NCBI RefSeq assembly: GCF_028898845.1
Contig: NZ_CP118575.1
Span: forward strand, 248,001-312,000
Length of the DNA stretch: 64,000 nt
Source of the DNA: Streptomyces sp. WZ-12
GTDB lineage: Bacteria; Actinomycetota; Actinomycetes; Streptomycetales; Streptomycetaceae
Reading direction: 5' to 3'
In this document: piece by piece, positions 36,801 to 45,506 of the stretch
Layout: each line of letters starts with the position of its first letter
Position numbering within the stretch: the stretch's first letter is position 1
The notes under the pieces: model-generated
Seen by the model: the letters and a program-made list of their open reading frames with translations, nothing else
Told to the model about the DNA's origin: nothing
The model's database searches: none
Translations under genes and position numbers: made by a program

Positions 36801-39776
36801 AAGCCGGGTAGAAAACTCGGTCGTGTATCGCGGATACCGACCAGATATTTTATGAGACTGCCTGTAGGTAGGCAGCGTAGCCTGCGACAAGGGGGGTATG
36901 GTAGGGGTGACTTCGATGTCTCCTGTGGTGGGTTGCATGATTTCGTAGAATGTGGCGTGTGTCTGGGCGTGGAGGTTGATGGTGTGGGGTTGTCCGTCGG
37001 CGGGTATGGTGCCGAGGTGGTATGTGCCGTGGTGGTGCCAGTTGAGTGTGATGTTGTATTCTATTGTTGTGTCGTGTGTGTCGGGCTGGCCGGTGATTTG
37101 GAGTATCTTTCCGCTGAATTCTGTTGCGAGGCTGACGGTGTCGGGGAGGTCCAGGTAGGATGTTCCGTTGAGTGAGATCCTCTCGCCTTGGTACGGTCGG
37201 GCGGGGGCAGTTTCCATTCCTGCGGCCGGCCTCTGGGTGAATTCCTTCTTCTCTGTCCCAGCTGCTTTTTCTATGATTCTGGCCAGGCCGATGCCTTCCC
37301 CCATCATCAGTCCCTGGACGAGTCCCTCCTTTTCTTTCCCGGTCGCCTTTTCTATTATTCTGACCAGTTCGCGGATGTTGATGAAGGTTTCCTGTGGTTC
37401 TGCGAGTTCCGTTCCGGACGGGGCCTGGACCAGGGCCGGCTCCAGTACTCTCAGGACCTTTTCTGCTGCCTCTAGCTGCTGCTGGGTCAGGAGGAGGGGG
37501 GCGGCGAATCCGGTGAGGGGGAAGATGTCGGCGCTGCCGGGGATGCTGAGCGGGGTGAGGTCGGGCAGGGCGGGAACGGCGTTCTTGACGAGGGTTTTGA
37601 TGATGTCAGGGATATTGAGGAGGCCGGGGGTTTTCCAGAGGTTCTGGTGCTGGTTGCTGATGGGTGAGATAACGGTGAGGGTATGGGGTGTGAGGTCCAG
37701 GGGGAGGTACACGGTGTGGTCGCGTTCGGGGTCGTCGGTGAAGTGTTCCGTGGAGACTGTGGTGGTGTGGCCGGGGCTGATGGTGGTAACGCACACCAGG
37801 TCGGAGAGGTAGCCTTCGGGGAGGGGGGAAGCGGTGGTGATGCGGGGGACACCGTTGTGGAAGGTGATGTCCATCCAGTCGGGGGTGAAGAAGGAGGCCC
37901 CGCCCAGAGTGTGGTGGATGCCGTCGGCGCCGCTGGAGCGCATGCCGCTGTAACGGGGATGGGATTTGTTACTGCGGACAAGGGCGGGGGCGCCGTTGAC
38001 GGTGTCAGCTTTGAGGTAGCCAGTACCGACCCGGCGTGTGGTGGTGGGGGGCTGTCCGGGGCGGGGCGTGTCGGACGGGCTGGTGAACAAGCGCCCGAGC
38101 AGGCTCCGGTGCCCTTCGAGGACGAAGCCTGAGCGCTGGGGCTTGGTGGTCACCTTTTCGGGTGTGCCGAGGGCGATGCGGGCGATGTTGCGTAGGGACT
38201 CGCTGCCAGGGGTGTAGTAAGCGGTGTGGGGTGCGACGGGGCCGGTGACCGGGAAGTCTTCGTCCTCGGTCCTGATGCGGGTGACATCGCCGTACTTCAT
38301 GTGGGTGGGGTCGATGCTGAACCAGTTGAGTTTGCTGACGATGTCCTCCTTGTTGGCACCGGTGTAGATATGGGAGGCGGGGATATTGAGATGCCGGGCG
38401 CGGCGGCCGGTGCCGGGACTGCCCAAGAGGACCAGGTAGTCCGCATTCCCCCCGCCCACCGGCTGCCGATAGTAGGCCTCGTGTGCGGCGGCGAGAGTGC
38501 GGGCCCCGATGGTCTTCGCAGCATCCATTGCAGTGCCGACGCCACCGCCCGCCGCGATGTCGGCGGCTGTCGTCCCGACTCTCGCAGCGGATTTCGCAGC
38601 CTCGACTGCGATCTCGGCCGCCCCGCCGCCCGCCTGCCACGACTTGGCGGCAGGGCCCACAACGCTGTAGCCGACGGCCTCGGCTCCAGCGCCTTTCACC
38701 GCGCCAGTGACAGCGGCCCGCGCGGCGGCAGTGACACTGGTGCCGCCAGGGACGGGTTTCATCATGGCGTGACCGGCAACAACACTGCCGTAGCTGTAAC
38801 CGACCACAGTGATCACCGGCTGCTCCGGCAGCCCCTTCCCCGCCCTGACAGCGGCATCCCCCCGCCACAGGGCACGCCACTGGGCGAGATCGAGGTTCAA
38901 AAGCTGTGACCCCGCCTGGGCCAAGGCTTCGTTGCTGACCTCGCCCTTTACCGCCCACAGGTTTCGGGGAGCCTTATATCCCTGCCATGCCACGACCGCG
39001 ACCGGCACCTTGCCTGCGCCCGTGTCCTCGACCTGGATTTCTTTCAGGCAGGCCCGGCGGACGTTGCAGGCACTGCGCACCAGCTCATGGAAGTTCTCCG
39101 GGGCACTGCCCATACCAGGCACCAGGACCACCACATACCGCGCGGATTCGATCGGCCCGACTGCCACCGCCATCCGCCCAACACCGCCAAAACTGGGATC
39201 GTAGGACAGCACGCTGGCCGGGACACCTGCATCGACCTCCCCCAGAGCCCGCCACAGATACCCCGCAGCCTCCTTACGACGGCCCTCAGGCGAATCCCCC
39301 GGATCCTCCACAGTGAGTTCGGGGCGCCCGGCGGCCCCACCGAGACCGATACGCAAACCACCACCCTCCGGCCCCGCCTCGCCGGCCAGCGTCTCACCCA
39401 TCTCGGGTGCCTTCCTCACCCCCTTGACCAGCCGGGACACGCCCTCCCGCGGCAGCACCCTCTTCGGCACCACCGACTTCCCCCCCAGCAACGCCCGCCC
39501 CATGTCCCCCCACATCCGATCGCGGCACTCCTGGTCCAGCCCCCCAAACCCCCCAGACACCACCCCCGCAAACCCCCGCCACACACCCGGCCCCTCCGGG
39601 CCCCCGGATACCCCCATCGGATACTGCGCCGCGACGACAGCGCGAACGACTTGGGCCTTCTGGGCATCGCTCAGAGAAGGACGCCGCCGCTCTTTCTTCT
39701 TCTCACCACTGCTCCTCTGGCTGCCCCCACTCGTCCGGGGCTCCTGTTGAGATTTTTTGGAGGGGGACATCGTCAT
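33873..39776 (-). CDS. Giant multidomain protein: DUF1023-type alpha/beta-hydrolase, hydrophobic segments, CBM-like C-terminus
   Basis: ATG 39776 has GGAG 7 bases upstream; the product is 1967 residues with no signal peptide. The first 40 residues are basic, Ser-rich and disordered. About 150-550 matches DUF1023 alpha/beta-hydrolases: YVVVLVPGMGSAPENFHELV, nucleophile in VVGYSYGSVVAGHA, YLVLLGSPGTG and the His motif PHTAYYTPGSESLRNIARI. The middle (about 850-1530) is beta-rich and unrecognised. About 1560-1690 contains hydrophobic helices (AGDVLVIGMTAAGVGAAALL), then a helical part, and the last 150 residues resemble a CBM4/9-type jelly roll (FNPKFDDGLRSWEFWGDKPE ... CDDFALFEED). DNA for roughly the last 1000 residues is clearly lower in GC than the first 900. 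A toxin or injected effector is plausible but unproved. Confidence 0.72.
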   Translation of the reverse strand: MTMSPSKKSQQEPRTSGGSQRSSGEKKKERRRPSLSDAQKAQVVRAVVAAQYPMGVSGGPEGPGVWRGFAGVVSGGFGGLDQECRDRMWGDMGRALLGGKSVVPKRVLPREGVSRLVKGVRKAPEMGETLAGEAGPEGGGLRIGLGGAAGRPELTVEDPGDSPEGRRKEAAGYLWRALGEVDAGVPASVLSYDPSFGGVGRMAVAVGPIESARYVVVLVPGMGSAPENFHELVRSACNVRRACLKEIQVEDTGAGKVPVAVVAWQGYKAPRNLWAVKGEVSNEALAQAGSQLLNLDLAQWRALWRGDAAVRAGKGLPEQPVITVVGYSYGSVVAGHAMMKPVPGGTSVTAAARAAVTGAVKGAGAEAVGYSVVGPAAKSWQAGGGAAEIAVEAAKSAARVGTTAADIAAGGGVGTAMDAAKTIGARTLAAAHEAYYRQPVGGGNADYLVLLGSPGTGRRARHLNIPASHIYTGANKEDIVSKLNWFSIDPTHMKYGDVTRIRTEDEDFPVTGPVAPHTAYYTPGSESLRNIARIALGTPEKVTTKPQRSGFVLEGHRSLLGRLFTSPSDTPRPGQPPTTTRRVGTGYLKADTVNGAPALVRSNKSHPRYSGMRSSGADGIHHTLGGASFFTPDWMDITFHNGVPRITTASPLPEGYLSDLVCVTTISPGHTTTVSTEHFTDDPERDHTVYLPLDLTPHTLTVISPISNQHQNLWKTPGLLNIPDIIKTLVKNAVPALPDLTPLSIPGSADIFPLTGFAAPLLLTQQQLEAAEKVLRVLEPALVQAPSGTELAEPQETFINIRELVRIIEKATGKEKEGLVQGLMMGEGIGLARIIEKAAGTEKKEFTQRPAAGMETAPARPYQGERISLNGTSYLDLPDTVSLATEFSGKILQITGQPDTHDTTIEYNITLNWHHHGTYHLGTIPADGQPHTINLHAQTHATFYEIMQPTTGDIEVTPTIPPLSQATLPTYRQSHKISGRYPRYTTEFSTRLLRDYPLPIVRSTWKMPPDTKNTVPMLWRRSSVRQMYTLLWENGIHLDSPPGTDYRLDFLFPCESALPFREYEYVENRTARTDPNADTTYAAYVSITVPTAGDYTDGELWQYTAAGVESYVCTVPMGEQVRHFITGPYADPIAGFRFKAKIPTNAPQSIPLPGGKFLPVSRIPKSPETLGDKDKYETYVTSLTSPTLDPMFHSATPVPMARQRVVTASGRPISDPWGEPQEVFAPTSPKFVKWELQADMENIKVKVTGPYDIRVRTMNRVSKFPGQKPSSGTPTVENYPAKSTIIKAGSQKIVPRASTLYLEPLPGEDRFMALTPDFLTLEMVNELPSGALAPGTGESWRNLIQHGSGTRVSITGSKTKIIDTSGNMRTETSWFPTLEIIKGNSTVRCLSTCTLPYLDPLDPSHIITGCEPNGLFDEVRITIKTSGSTLLDAWLPANGLLYRFPLPGRIQEEIRQNAQIVTEAIIGREAERLQEQSATPVPPVTPAPAERVSILSGTTQVAITRSIAPKADLAGHFTGGSAGSAGSAFGAGVGMAIQLLDPQSDTTTNIETALHGGAVVLPFAVDKVAVALELGKPVLRKIAYLGPGVSLAANAYSLTQKLTAREQDKPGIALDVLGVAGDVLVIGMTAAGVGAAALLVTGALLAAPALLAVLDSLLHDALDHPYDFMKNMRDLCIKVINDRLEAAQHRIITPLQQKIMDTHKPGNERDEKLLELDRRWQAASQQIARQVIISQYGEYQKWIEGLNPGYLAKVRLSGYMTSLGYNPQESSYSDRQSKDIYLRIANSVKDQLIRHVDVIAAGQPLPETAVGLALSPVSTLQGYSSTEFIFNPKFDDGLRSWEFWGDKPEFNYKEKHSGRQSVGFLGIKSKGGVEQILNGLTPGKRYILEAWGRSGRGKGPVIGVKTTEGAYMASKAIDLPYWQKVQIRFTTPSSSKVKIFFYVEPGRTGLCDDFALFEEDFTPTHSF

Positions 39777-40015
39777 GGAACAGCTCCAGACCAGTAGAAG
39801 GGGGCAGTGCGCTTCCCTTCGTAATAGGGAGATGTCCCGTATGAAGAAGTTTGATGACCGACACGGCAGCTGTAGTTCTGGTGTCGTCGCTGGTCAGGAG
39901 TGTGCGGGGGTAGGTGTGGGCATGGGTAAGGCCACCCTGATCGGGAGTATCACGAAAGCGGCCCTGTCTCACTTTCGGTGGTGATGGTCTCGGCGACGGT
40001 CGAACTCGGACCCTC
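39777..40015. other. Upstream region of the giant gene
   Basis: No gene is supported here. It must contain the promoter for the giant gene on the minus strand, but no -10/-35 pair stands out. The IS21 type c end begins about 40016. Confidence 0.3.
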
Positions 40016-40091
40016 TGACGGCACATCAAAACTGACCCACTTGGTGATCTTCGTCTGATCCTGGCCTTGGTGATCAAGGGCAGGAGGAAGG

Positions 40092-41348
40092 GTGATCCTC
40101 GTGGAGGACTGGGCAGAGATCCGTCGCCTGCACCGGGCCGAGCAGATGCCGATCCGGGCGATCGCGCGACACCTGGGCATCTCGAAGAACACGGTCAAGC
40201 GGGCCCTGGCCAGCGACCGGCCGCCGAAGTATGAGCGACCGCCGAAGGGTTCGGTGGTGGACGCGGTCGAGGTGCAGATCCGTGAGCTGTTGCGGGAGAC
40301 ACCGACGATGCCCGCGACCGTGATCGCCGAGCGGATCGGTTGGGAGCGGGGAATGACGATCCTTAAGGACCGGATCCGCGAACTGCGACCGGCCTACGTT
40401 CCCGTCGATCCGGTCTCCCGCACGACCTATCGGCCCGGTGAACTGGCCCAGTGCGACCTGTGGTTCCCCGAAGCGCAGATCCCGCTGGGCTATGGCCAGA
40501 CCGGCCGGCCTCCGGTGCTGGTGATGGTGTCGGGGTATTCACGCGTGATCGCCGCGCGGATGCTGCCCTCGCGAAGGACCGGCGACCTGATCCACGGTCA
40601 CTGGCACCTGCTGTCGCAATGGCAGGCCGTCCCCAAGACGCTGGTCTGGGACAACGAGGCCGGCGTCGGCCGCGGACGCCCCACCAGCGAATTCGCCGCG
40701 TTCGCGGGCCTGCTCGCCACCAAGATCTACCTCTGCCGACCACGGGATCCCGAGGCGAAAGGGCTGGTGGAGCGGGCCAACGGCTATCTGGAGACCTCGT
40801 TCCTGCCCGGCCGTCACTTCAGCGGCCCGGACGACTTCAACACCCAACTCGACGCCTGGCTCAAGGTCGCCAACCGGCGCGTCCACCGAACCCTCGGAGC
40901 CCGTCCGGTCGATCGGTGGGAGGCGGACCGGGCCCAGATGCTCACCCTGCCGGCGGTGGATCCGCCGACCTGGTGGCGGTTTGCCACCCGGCTCGGCCGG
41001 GACCACTACGTCCGCGTCGACACCTGCGACTACTCCGTCGACCCCGCCGCCATCGGCCACCACGTCACCGTGCTCACCGACAACGACGAGGTCATCGTCC
41101 TAACCACCGGCGGAGAGATCGTCGCCCGGCACGTTCGCTGCTGGGCCCGCCACCAGACCCTCACCGATCCCGAACACGCCGAGACCTCAGCGATGATGCG
41201 GCATCAAGCACGGTGTCGTCCGACGGGCCAGATCCAGGCCGTCGGCACCGGATCCGGCCCGCTGGTCGAGGTCGAACAGAGAGAACTGGGCGCCTATGAC
41301 CGGCTGTTCACCGTCATCGACGGCGGCGTCAACAAGGAGGCCGGCTGA
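40092..41348 (+). CDS. istA: IS21 transposase IstA (type c)
   Basis: The 418-residue protein has an HTH (MPIRAIARHLGISKNTVKRA), an integrase core (AQCDLWFPEAQIPLGYGQTG, PKTLVWDNEAGVGRGR, EAKGLVERANGYLETSF) and a C-terminal beta domain (VRVDTCDYSVDPAAIGHHV). The start codon follows AGGAGGAAGG. Its TGA overlaps the istB start in ATG-A fashion at 41348. It appears intact. Confidence 0.9.
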   Translation: MILVEDWAEIRRLHRAEQMPIRAIARHLGISKNTVKRALASDRPPKYERPPKGSVVDAVEVQIRELLRETPTMPATVIAERIGWERGMTILKDRIRELRPAYVPVDPVSRTTYRPGELAQCDLWFPEAQIPLGYGQTGRPPVLVMVSGYSRVIAARMLPSRRTGDLIHGHWHLLSQWQAVPKTLVWDNEAGVGRGRPTSEFAAFAGLLATKIYLCRPRDPEAKGLVERANGYLETSFLPGRHFSGPDDFNTQLDAWLKVANRRVHRTLGARPVDRWEADRAQMLTLPAVDPPTWWRFATRLGRDHYVRVDTCDYSVDPAAIGHHVTVLTDNDEVIVLTTGGEIVARHVRCWARHQTLTDPEHAETSAMMRHQARCRPTGQIQAVGTGSGPLVEVEQRELGAYDRLFTVIDGGVNKEAG

Positions 41349-42049
41349 TGTCCCGCACTCCCACCGCAGGCGGCGAGTCAATGTTGACCCAGCCCGCAGC
41401 CGGGCCCGCGGCCGCCGGCCGTCGCACCAGCCAGCAGACCACCTCCGACCTAGCTTTCCTCGCCCGGGCCCTCAAAGCCCCGGCCCTGCTGGCCGCCGCC
41501 GACCGCCTGGCCGAACGGGCCCGCAAGGAGTCCTGGACCCACCCGGAATACCTCGTCGCCTGCCTCCAACGCGAGGTCGCCGCCCGCGAATCCCACGGCG
41601 GTGAAGCACGAGTCCGCGCCGCCCGCTTCCCCGCGGACAAGACGATCGAAGAACTCGACGTCGCCTATCTGCGCGGCCTGACGCGCGAACAACTCTCCCA
41701 CCTGGGAACCTTGGACTTCATCGCAGGCAAGGAGAACGTCGTCTTCCTGGGCCCGCCGGGCACGGGCAAGACCCACCTGGCCATCGGCCTGGGCGTCCGG
41801 GCCTGCCAGGCCGGCCACCGCGTCGCCTTCGCCACCGCCGCGGAATGGGTCGACCACCTCGCCGCCGCCCACCAGGCCGGCAACCTCGCCGCCGAACTCA
41901 CCCGCCTCGCACGCTACCCGCTCATCGTGGTGGACGAAGTCGGCTACATCCCCTTCGAATCGGAGGCCGCCAACCTGTTCTTCCAACTCATCTCAAACCG
42001 CTACGAACGCGCGTCCGTGATCGTCACCAGCAACAAGCCCTTCGGACGC
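41348..42049 (+). pseudogene. istB: IstB, C-terminally truncated (type c)
   Basis: Walker A (GPPGTGKTHLAIGLGVRACQ), Walker B (YPLIVVDEVGYIPFE) and the sensor (VIVTSNKPFGR) are present in about 230 residues. The usual final 50 residues, starting WGEVF, are replaced by inverted IS3 sequence at 42050. The shortened protein is probably not functional. Confidence 0.85.
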
Positions 42050-42335
42050 TGCGAAGCGCGGCGAGTTCGACGCGTTCGTCGCTGGTCAGCCGGTCGTCCC
42101 GCTCGCCGGCATCGGCCTCGGCCTGCCGGATCCAGCCGCGCAGGGCCTCGGGATGCACGCCGAGCTCGATAGCCAGTCGCTTGATCTGGGGCTTCGGGTC
42201 GGAGGTCCGGTACATCCGCACCGCACGCTCGCGCAACTCCAGCGAGTACTTCCTGGGGGCAGCCATGGTCGATGTTCCTCTCATGAGAACCATCTGACCC
42301 TCTGTCACCATCCTCCGCATCTCGGGGGAACCTCA
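42050..42335 (-). mobile_element. IS3 type A, 5' fragment (copy D)
   Basis: It runs from the terminal repeat (complement of TGAGGTTCCCCCG at 42335) through orfA codons 1-72 (start 42266, to VELAALR) and stops at the istB junction. The slippery site and orfB are missing. Confidence 0.88.
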
Positions 42336-42400
42336 CTCCGCCACCGCATCCTCCTCCCATAAGCAGAACCCAGCGTCACCACCAACTACGGAACAGAGCC
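42336..42400. mobile_element. ISL3 type a, terminal 65 bp
   Basis: The sequence is the complement of bases 1130-1194 or so of the ISL3a element, ending with its terminal repeat at 42400. It is the left end of that element, but it abuts the same IS5 sequence that the element's right end abuts at 2612. Confidence 0.8.
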
Positions 42401-42555
42401 AGAAGTCGAACACCGTCCAAGCCACCCTGCGCGCTCCGGTCGAACGGACGATCTCCCGGATCAAGCAGTGGCGGATCTTCCGCCACGCCCGCATCAGCCC
42501 GAACAGACTCACGTCAGTCGCCGCCGCGATCATCACCCTCATGATCTACACGTGA
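42401..42555 (+). pseudogene. IS5-family transposase C-terminal fragment, copy 2
   Basis: It matches 2613-2777 and keeps the intact ending NRLTSVAAAIITLMIYT before TGA 42553-42555. One base is lost near the left junction (AGAAGTCG against AGAAGTTCG). Confidence 0.7.
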
Positions 42556-42639
42556 AAAACGCTCCAACGCCGCTGCGTTAGGGCTTGAAAGTGCAGGTCA
42601 AGGGGCTGGGAGACGCAACGGGACTCCTGATAGATCAAC

Positions 42640-43636
42640 TTGTTGCGAAGCGAGTCGGTCGAGCAAGGGGTCCCGTTGCAGGAGAAGTCTGTCATCATCC
42701 GGAGGGTCGAGATGGCCGGGGGTGTGTTCGCGCCGGGGCATATAGGCGAGTTGACGCAGGTGGTGGACTTCGCACTGGTGGACGCGGTGCTCGCGGAGAC
42801 GCGGGCGGTGCAGCGGCGCATCCGGCTGCTGCCCGCCCGGGTGGTGGTGTACTTCGTGCTCGCCCTGGCGCTGTTCGAGGGGTGCTCCTACCGGGCGGTG
42901 TGGGGCAAGCTCACCGGGGCGCTGGGGGATCTCGGCCTGGTCTGTCCGCATTCCTCGTCTCTGTCCCGGGCCCGGCGTCGGTTCGGGGCCGGGCCGCTCA
43001 AGGTGCTGTTCGAAGCCGTGTCCGGAGCGGTGGCCTGGCGGGATTCTCCCGGCGCGTACTGGTCGGGAATGAGTACGGTCGCCTTCGATGGCACCGGCCT
43101 GCAGCTGCCGGACCGCGACCCGGTCACCGCCCGGTTCCCGAAACGGCACGGCGAGCAGCGCGAGTTCGGCTACCCGCTGCTGCGGCTGGTCACTCTGGTC
43201 GAGACCGGCACCCGCGCGATTCTCGGGGCGGCCTTCGGACCCGAGAATGACGGCGAACTCGCCTACGCCACCCGTCTGATGGGCCGCCTCGGCCCGGGGA
43301 TGCTGGTCCTGGCCGACGCCTGCTTCGACGCTTTGGGCTTCCTACGCGATGTCCGCCACACCGGAGCGCACTTCCTGGTCCGTTCCTCCGCCTGCCGCCG
43401 GCCGACCGCTTGTCAGCACCTGCCGGACGCTTGTACCTGGCCCGTCTTGCCGCCCCTTACCGGGCCGGCCACCGCTACAGCCCGCTCACCGTCCGCGTGA
43501 TCGAGGCATGGGTCACGGTCACACTCGCCGACGGCACCACCCACCGCGAGCCCTGGCGGCTGGTCACCAGCCTCCTGGACCATGAACGCCACCCGGCCGA
43601 CCGCCTCGTGGCCTTGTATCACGAGAGGTGGCAGGC
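42640..43636 (+). pseudogene. IS4-like transposase, frameshifted and 3'-truncated
   Basis: The frame encodes IGELTQVVDFALVDAVLAET, RIRLLPARVVVYFVLALALF (DUF4372-like N-terminus), STVAFDGTGLQLPDRDPVTA and LGPGMLVLADACFDALGF. Near 43430 the frame shifts to YLARLAAPYRAGHRYSPLTV, and the coding part ends at YHERWQAE, just past the catalytic Glu, where the IS3 element begins (43637). Confidence 0.8.
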
Positions 43637-43705
43637 TGAGGTTCCCCCGAGATGCGGAGGATGGTGACAGAGGGTCAGATGGTTCTCATGAGAGGAACAT
43701 CGACC

Positions 43706-44014
43706 ATGGCTGCCCCCAGGAAGTACTCGCTGGAGTTGCGCGAGCGTGCGGTGCGGATGTACCGGACCTCCGACCCGAAGCCCCAGATCAAGCGACTGGC
43801 TATCGAGCTCGGCGTGCATCCCGAGGCCCTGCGCGGCTGGATCCGGCAGGCCGAGGCCGATGCCGGCGAGCGGGACGACCGGCTGACCAGCGACGAACGC
43901 GTCGAACTCGCCGCGCTTCGCAAGGAGAACGCCCAGCTCAAGCGCGCGAACGAAGTTCTGCGGACGGCCTCGGCTTTTTTCGCGGCGCAACTCGACCCGA
44001 CCCGGCCCAGGTGA
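43706..44014 (+). CDS. IS3 OrfA (copy C)
   Basis: This 102-residue DNA-binding subunit has the same HTH and leucine-zipper helix as copy B. The in-frame heptamer T TTT TTC at 43975-43981 (codons TTT TTC) is a textbook -1 slippery site leading into orfB. Confidence 0.88.
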   Translation: MAAPRKYSLELRERAVRMYRTSDPKPQIKRLAIELGVHPEALRGWIRQAEADAGERDDRLTSDERVELAALRKENAQLKRANEVLRTASAFFAAQLDPTRPR

Positions 44015-44928
44015 CGGGGCTCCTCGACGAGCACCCTGACCTGGGAGTCGAGTGCGTCCTGCGGGAACTGCACATCGCCTCCTCCACCTACTACCGCTGG
44101 CGCCGCGCCGAGAAGCAGCCGTGCGAGCGGCGGCGTCGCGACGTCGAGCTGACCGAGCGGATCAAGGAGATCCACACCGAGTCCGGCGGGATCTACGGCT
44201 CTCCGCGCGTGCATGCCGTGCTGAAACGCGAGGGCACACGCGTGGGCCGCAAGCGGGTCGAGCGCCTGATGCGCGAGGCCGACCTGGCGGGCATCAGCCC
44301 GCGCCGCACAGGCTTCACGCGCCGGGATCCGAAGGCCACACTCGCCCCGGACCTGGTCAACCGGGACTTCACCGCACCGGCGCCGAACCGGCTGTGGGTC
44401 ACCGACCTGACGATGATCTCGACCGGCGAGGGCCCGCTGTGGCTGTCGGCGATCCGGGACGCGTTCTCCCGCCGGGTGGTGGCCTGGGAGACCTCCGCCC
44501 GCGCGGACGCCGACCTGGTCCTGACCACGCTGGAGTACGCCCTCGCGTCCCGCGAGGTCGAGCCCGGCAAGCTCATCCACCATGCCGACCACGGCTGTCA
44601 GTACACATCCATCAAGCTCACAACTCGCCTGCTGCGGGCAGGAGTTGACGCGTCCATGGGCTCCGTCGGGGACAGCCACGACAACGCCCTCGCGGAGAAC
44701 CTGTGGATGCTGATCAAGACCGAGTGCGTGCGCGGCCGCGTCTTCGCCACACGTGCCGAGGCGAACCTCGCGCTCTTCGAGTACACAGACGGCTTCTATA
44801 ACTCCCGCCGCACCCAGGAACGACTCGGCTTCCTCAGCCCGATCGAATTCGAGGAGAAGTACTACGCCGAGCAGGCAACGGCCGAACGAGCGAACCTGAA
44901 ACCCCGTCAACCCCTCCTGACCAGCTGA
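43975..44928 (+). CDS. IS3 OrfB catalytic domain, expressed by -1 frameshift (copy C)
   Basis: After slippage the frame continues FFRGATRPDPAQVTGLLDEH and contains VTDLTMIST (D), HADHGCQYTS (D) and NALAENLWMLIKTE (E), ending KPRQPLLTS. It differs from copy B by Leu for Pro in RLGF(L/P)SPIEFEEK. It is intact and potentially active. Confidence 0.9.
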   Translation, partial: FFRGATRPDPAQVTGLLDEHPDLGVECVLRELHIASSTYYRWRRAEKQPCERRRRDVELTERIKEIHTESGGIYGSPRVHAVLKREGTRVGRKRVERLMREADLAGISPRRTGFTRRDPKATLAPDLVNRDFTAPAPNRLWVTDLTMISTGEGPLWLSAIRDAFSRRVVAWETSARADADLVLTTLEYALASREVEPGKLIHHADHGCQYTSIKLTTRLLRAGVDASMGSVGDSHDNALAENLWMLIKTECVRGRVFATRAEANLALFEYTDGFYNSRRTQERLGFLSPIEFEEKYYAEQATAERANLKPRQPLLTS

Positions 44929-44959
44929 TCAGCGCCTCCCGAACGACGGGGGAACCTCA

Positions 44960-45365
44960 ATCTTCCACACAGCGCCATGATTGGAAGCTGTTCCTACAAC
45001 CAACTCCTTCTCATGCTCAGGACACACGGAGACGTGGAACTTCCTGCCGATCAGCGTGGCCACCCGCGCTGCGGTCCACACCTGGTCCTCCACCCAGCCG
45101 TGCGCGGCCGGACCCTGTTCGAGGCAGGCGGCGGTTTCTCCAGACAGCGCGGGGACAGACGACACCGCGATCCGCCTGGACCACGGGACGCCAGGGCCCC
45201 AGGCCCGCCGTCCCGCCACAACTGATGCCACTGGTAGGCCGATTTCCGACTCACCCGCAGGCGCTGTGCGACCTCCGACGGCTTGATCTCCTGCTCGAAC
45301 AACTCGGCCGCCTGTACTCGTACGGCCCCGCAGCGGTCAGTCCGCCCCCATCCGCATACCTCACA
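44960..45365 (-). pseudogene. IS630-family transposase, N-terminal fragment with frameshifts
   Basis: The pieces YADGGGLTA, VQAAELFEQEIKPSEVAQRL, RVSRKSAYQWHQLWRDGG, then CLEQGPAAHGWVEDQVWTAA and RVATLIGRKFHVS in two frames form the HTH half of an IS630 transposase. The DDE half is absent, replaced by the IS3 end at 44959. Confidence 0.78.
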
Positions 45366-45506
45366 CACAACGGAATACGACCAATACCCCAGCAACGTCA
45401 GGGGTTTCATGAAAGATCACCCTGACGAGCCGAAGTCGGTATTGATCGGCAAGCCCTAAACGCAGCGGCATTGCCGGGGGGTGGATCGAGGATCACCGAA
45501 GGTTTC

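Larger units (their letters stand above)
40016..42049 (+). mobile_element. IS21-family element type c, 3'-truncated
   Basis: The left end is placed at TGACGGCACATCAAAACTGA (40016), typical of IS21 termini. It holds a complete istA and an istB cut at 42049, where a fragment of IS3 type A in opposite orientation begins. The right end is missing. Confidence 0.75.
43637..44959 (+). mobile_element. IS3-family element type A, complete (copy C, 1323 bp)
   Basis: It has the same ends and length as copy B, in the other orientation. The flanks GGC and ATC differ, and the left neighbour (IS4-like) and right neighbour (IS630) are unrelated, so this copy lies at a recombination or deletion junction. Confidence 0.92.
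42569..45469. mobile_element. IS4-like element broken by IS3 and IS630 sequences
   Basis: GCCGCTGCGTTAGGGCTTG at 42569 and the complement of GCCGCTGCGTTTAGGGCTTG ending at 45469 form the two inverted ends. Between them are the 5' part of an IS4-like transposase, a complete IS3 type A and an IS630 fragment; the 3' part of the IS4 gene is gone. The right end lies 37 bases from the sheath gene's stop. Confidence 0.6.
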
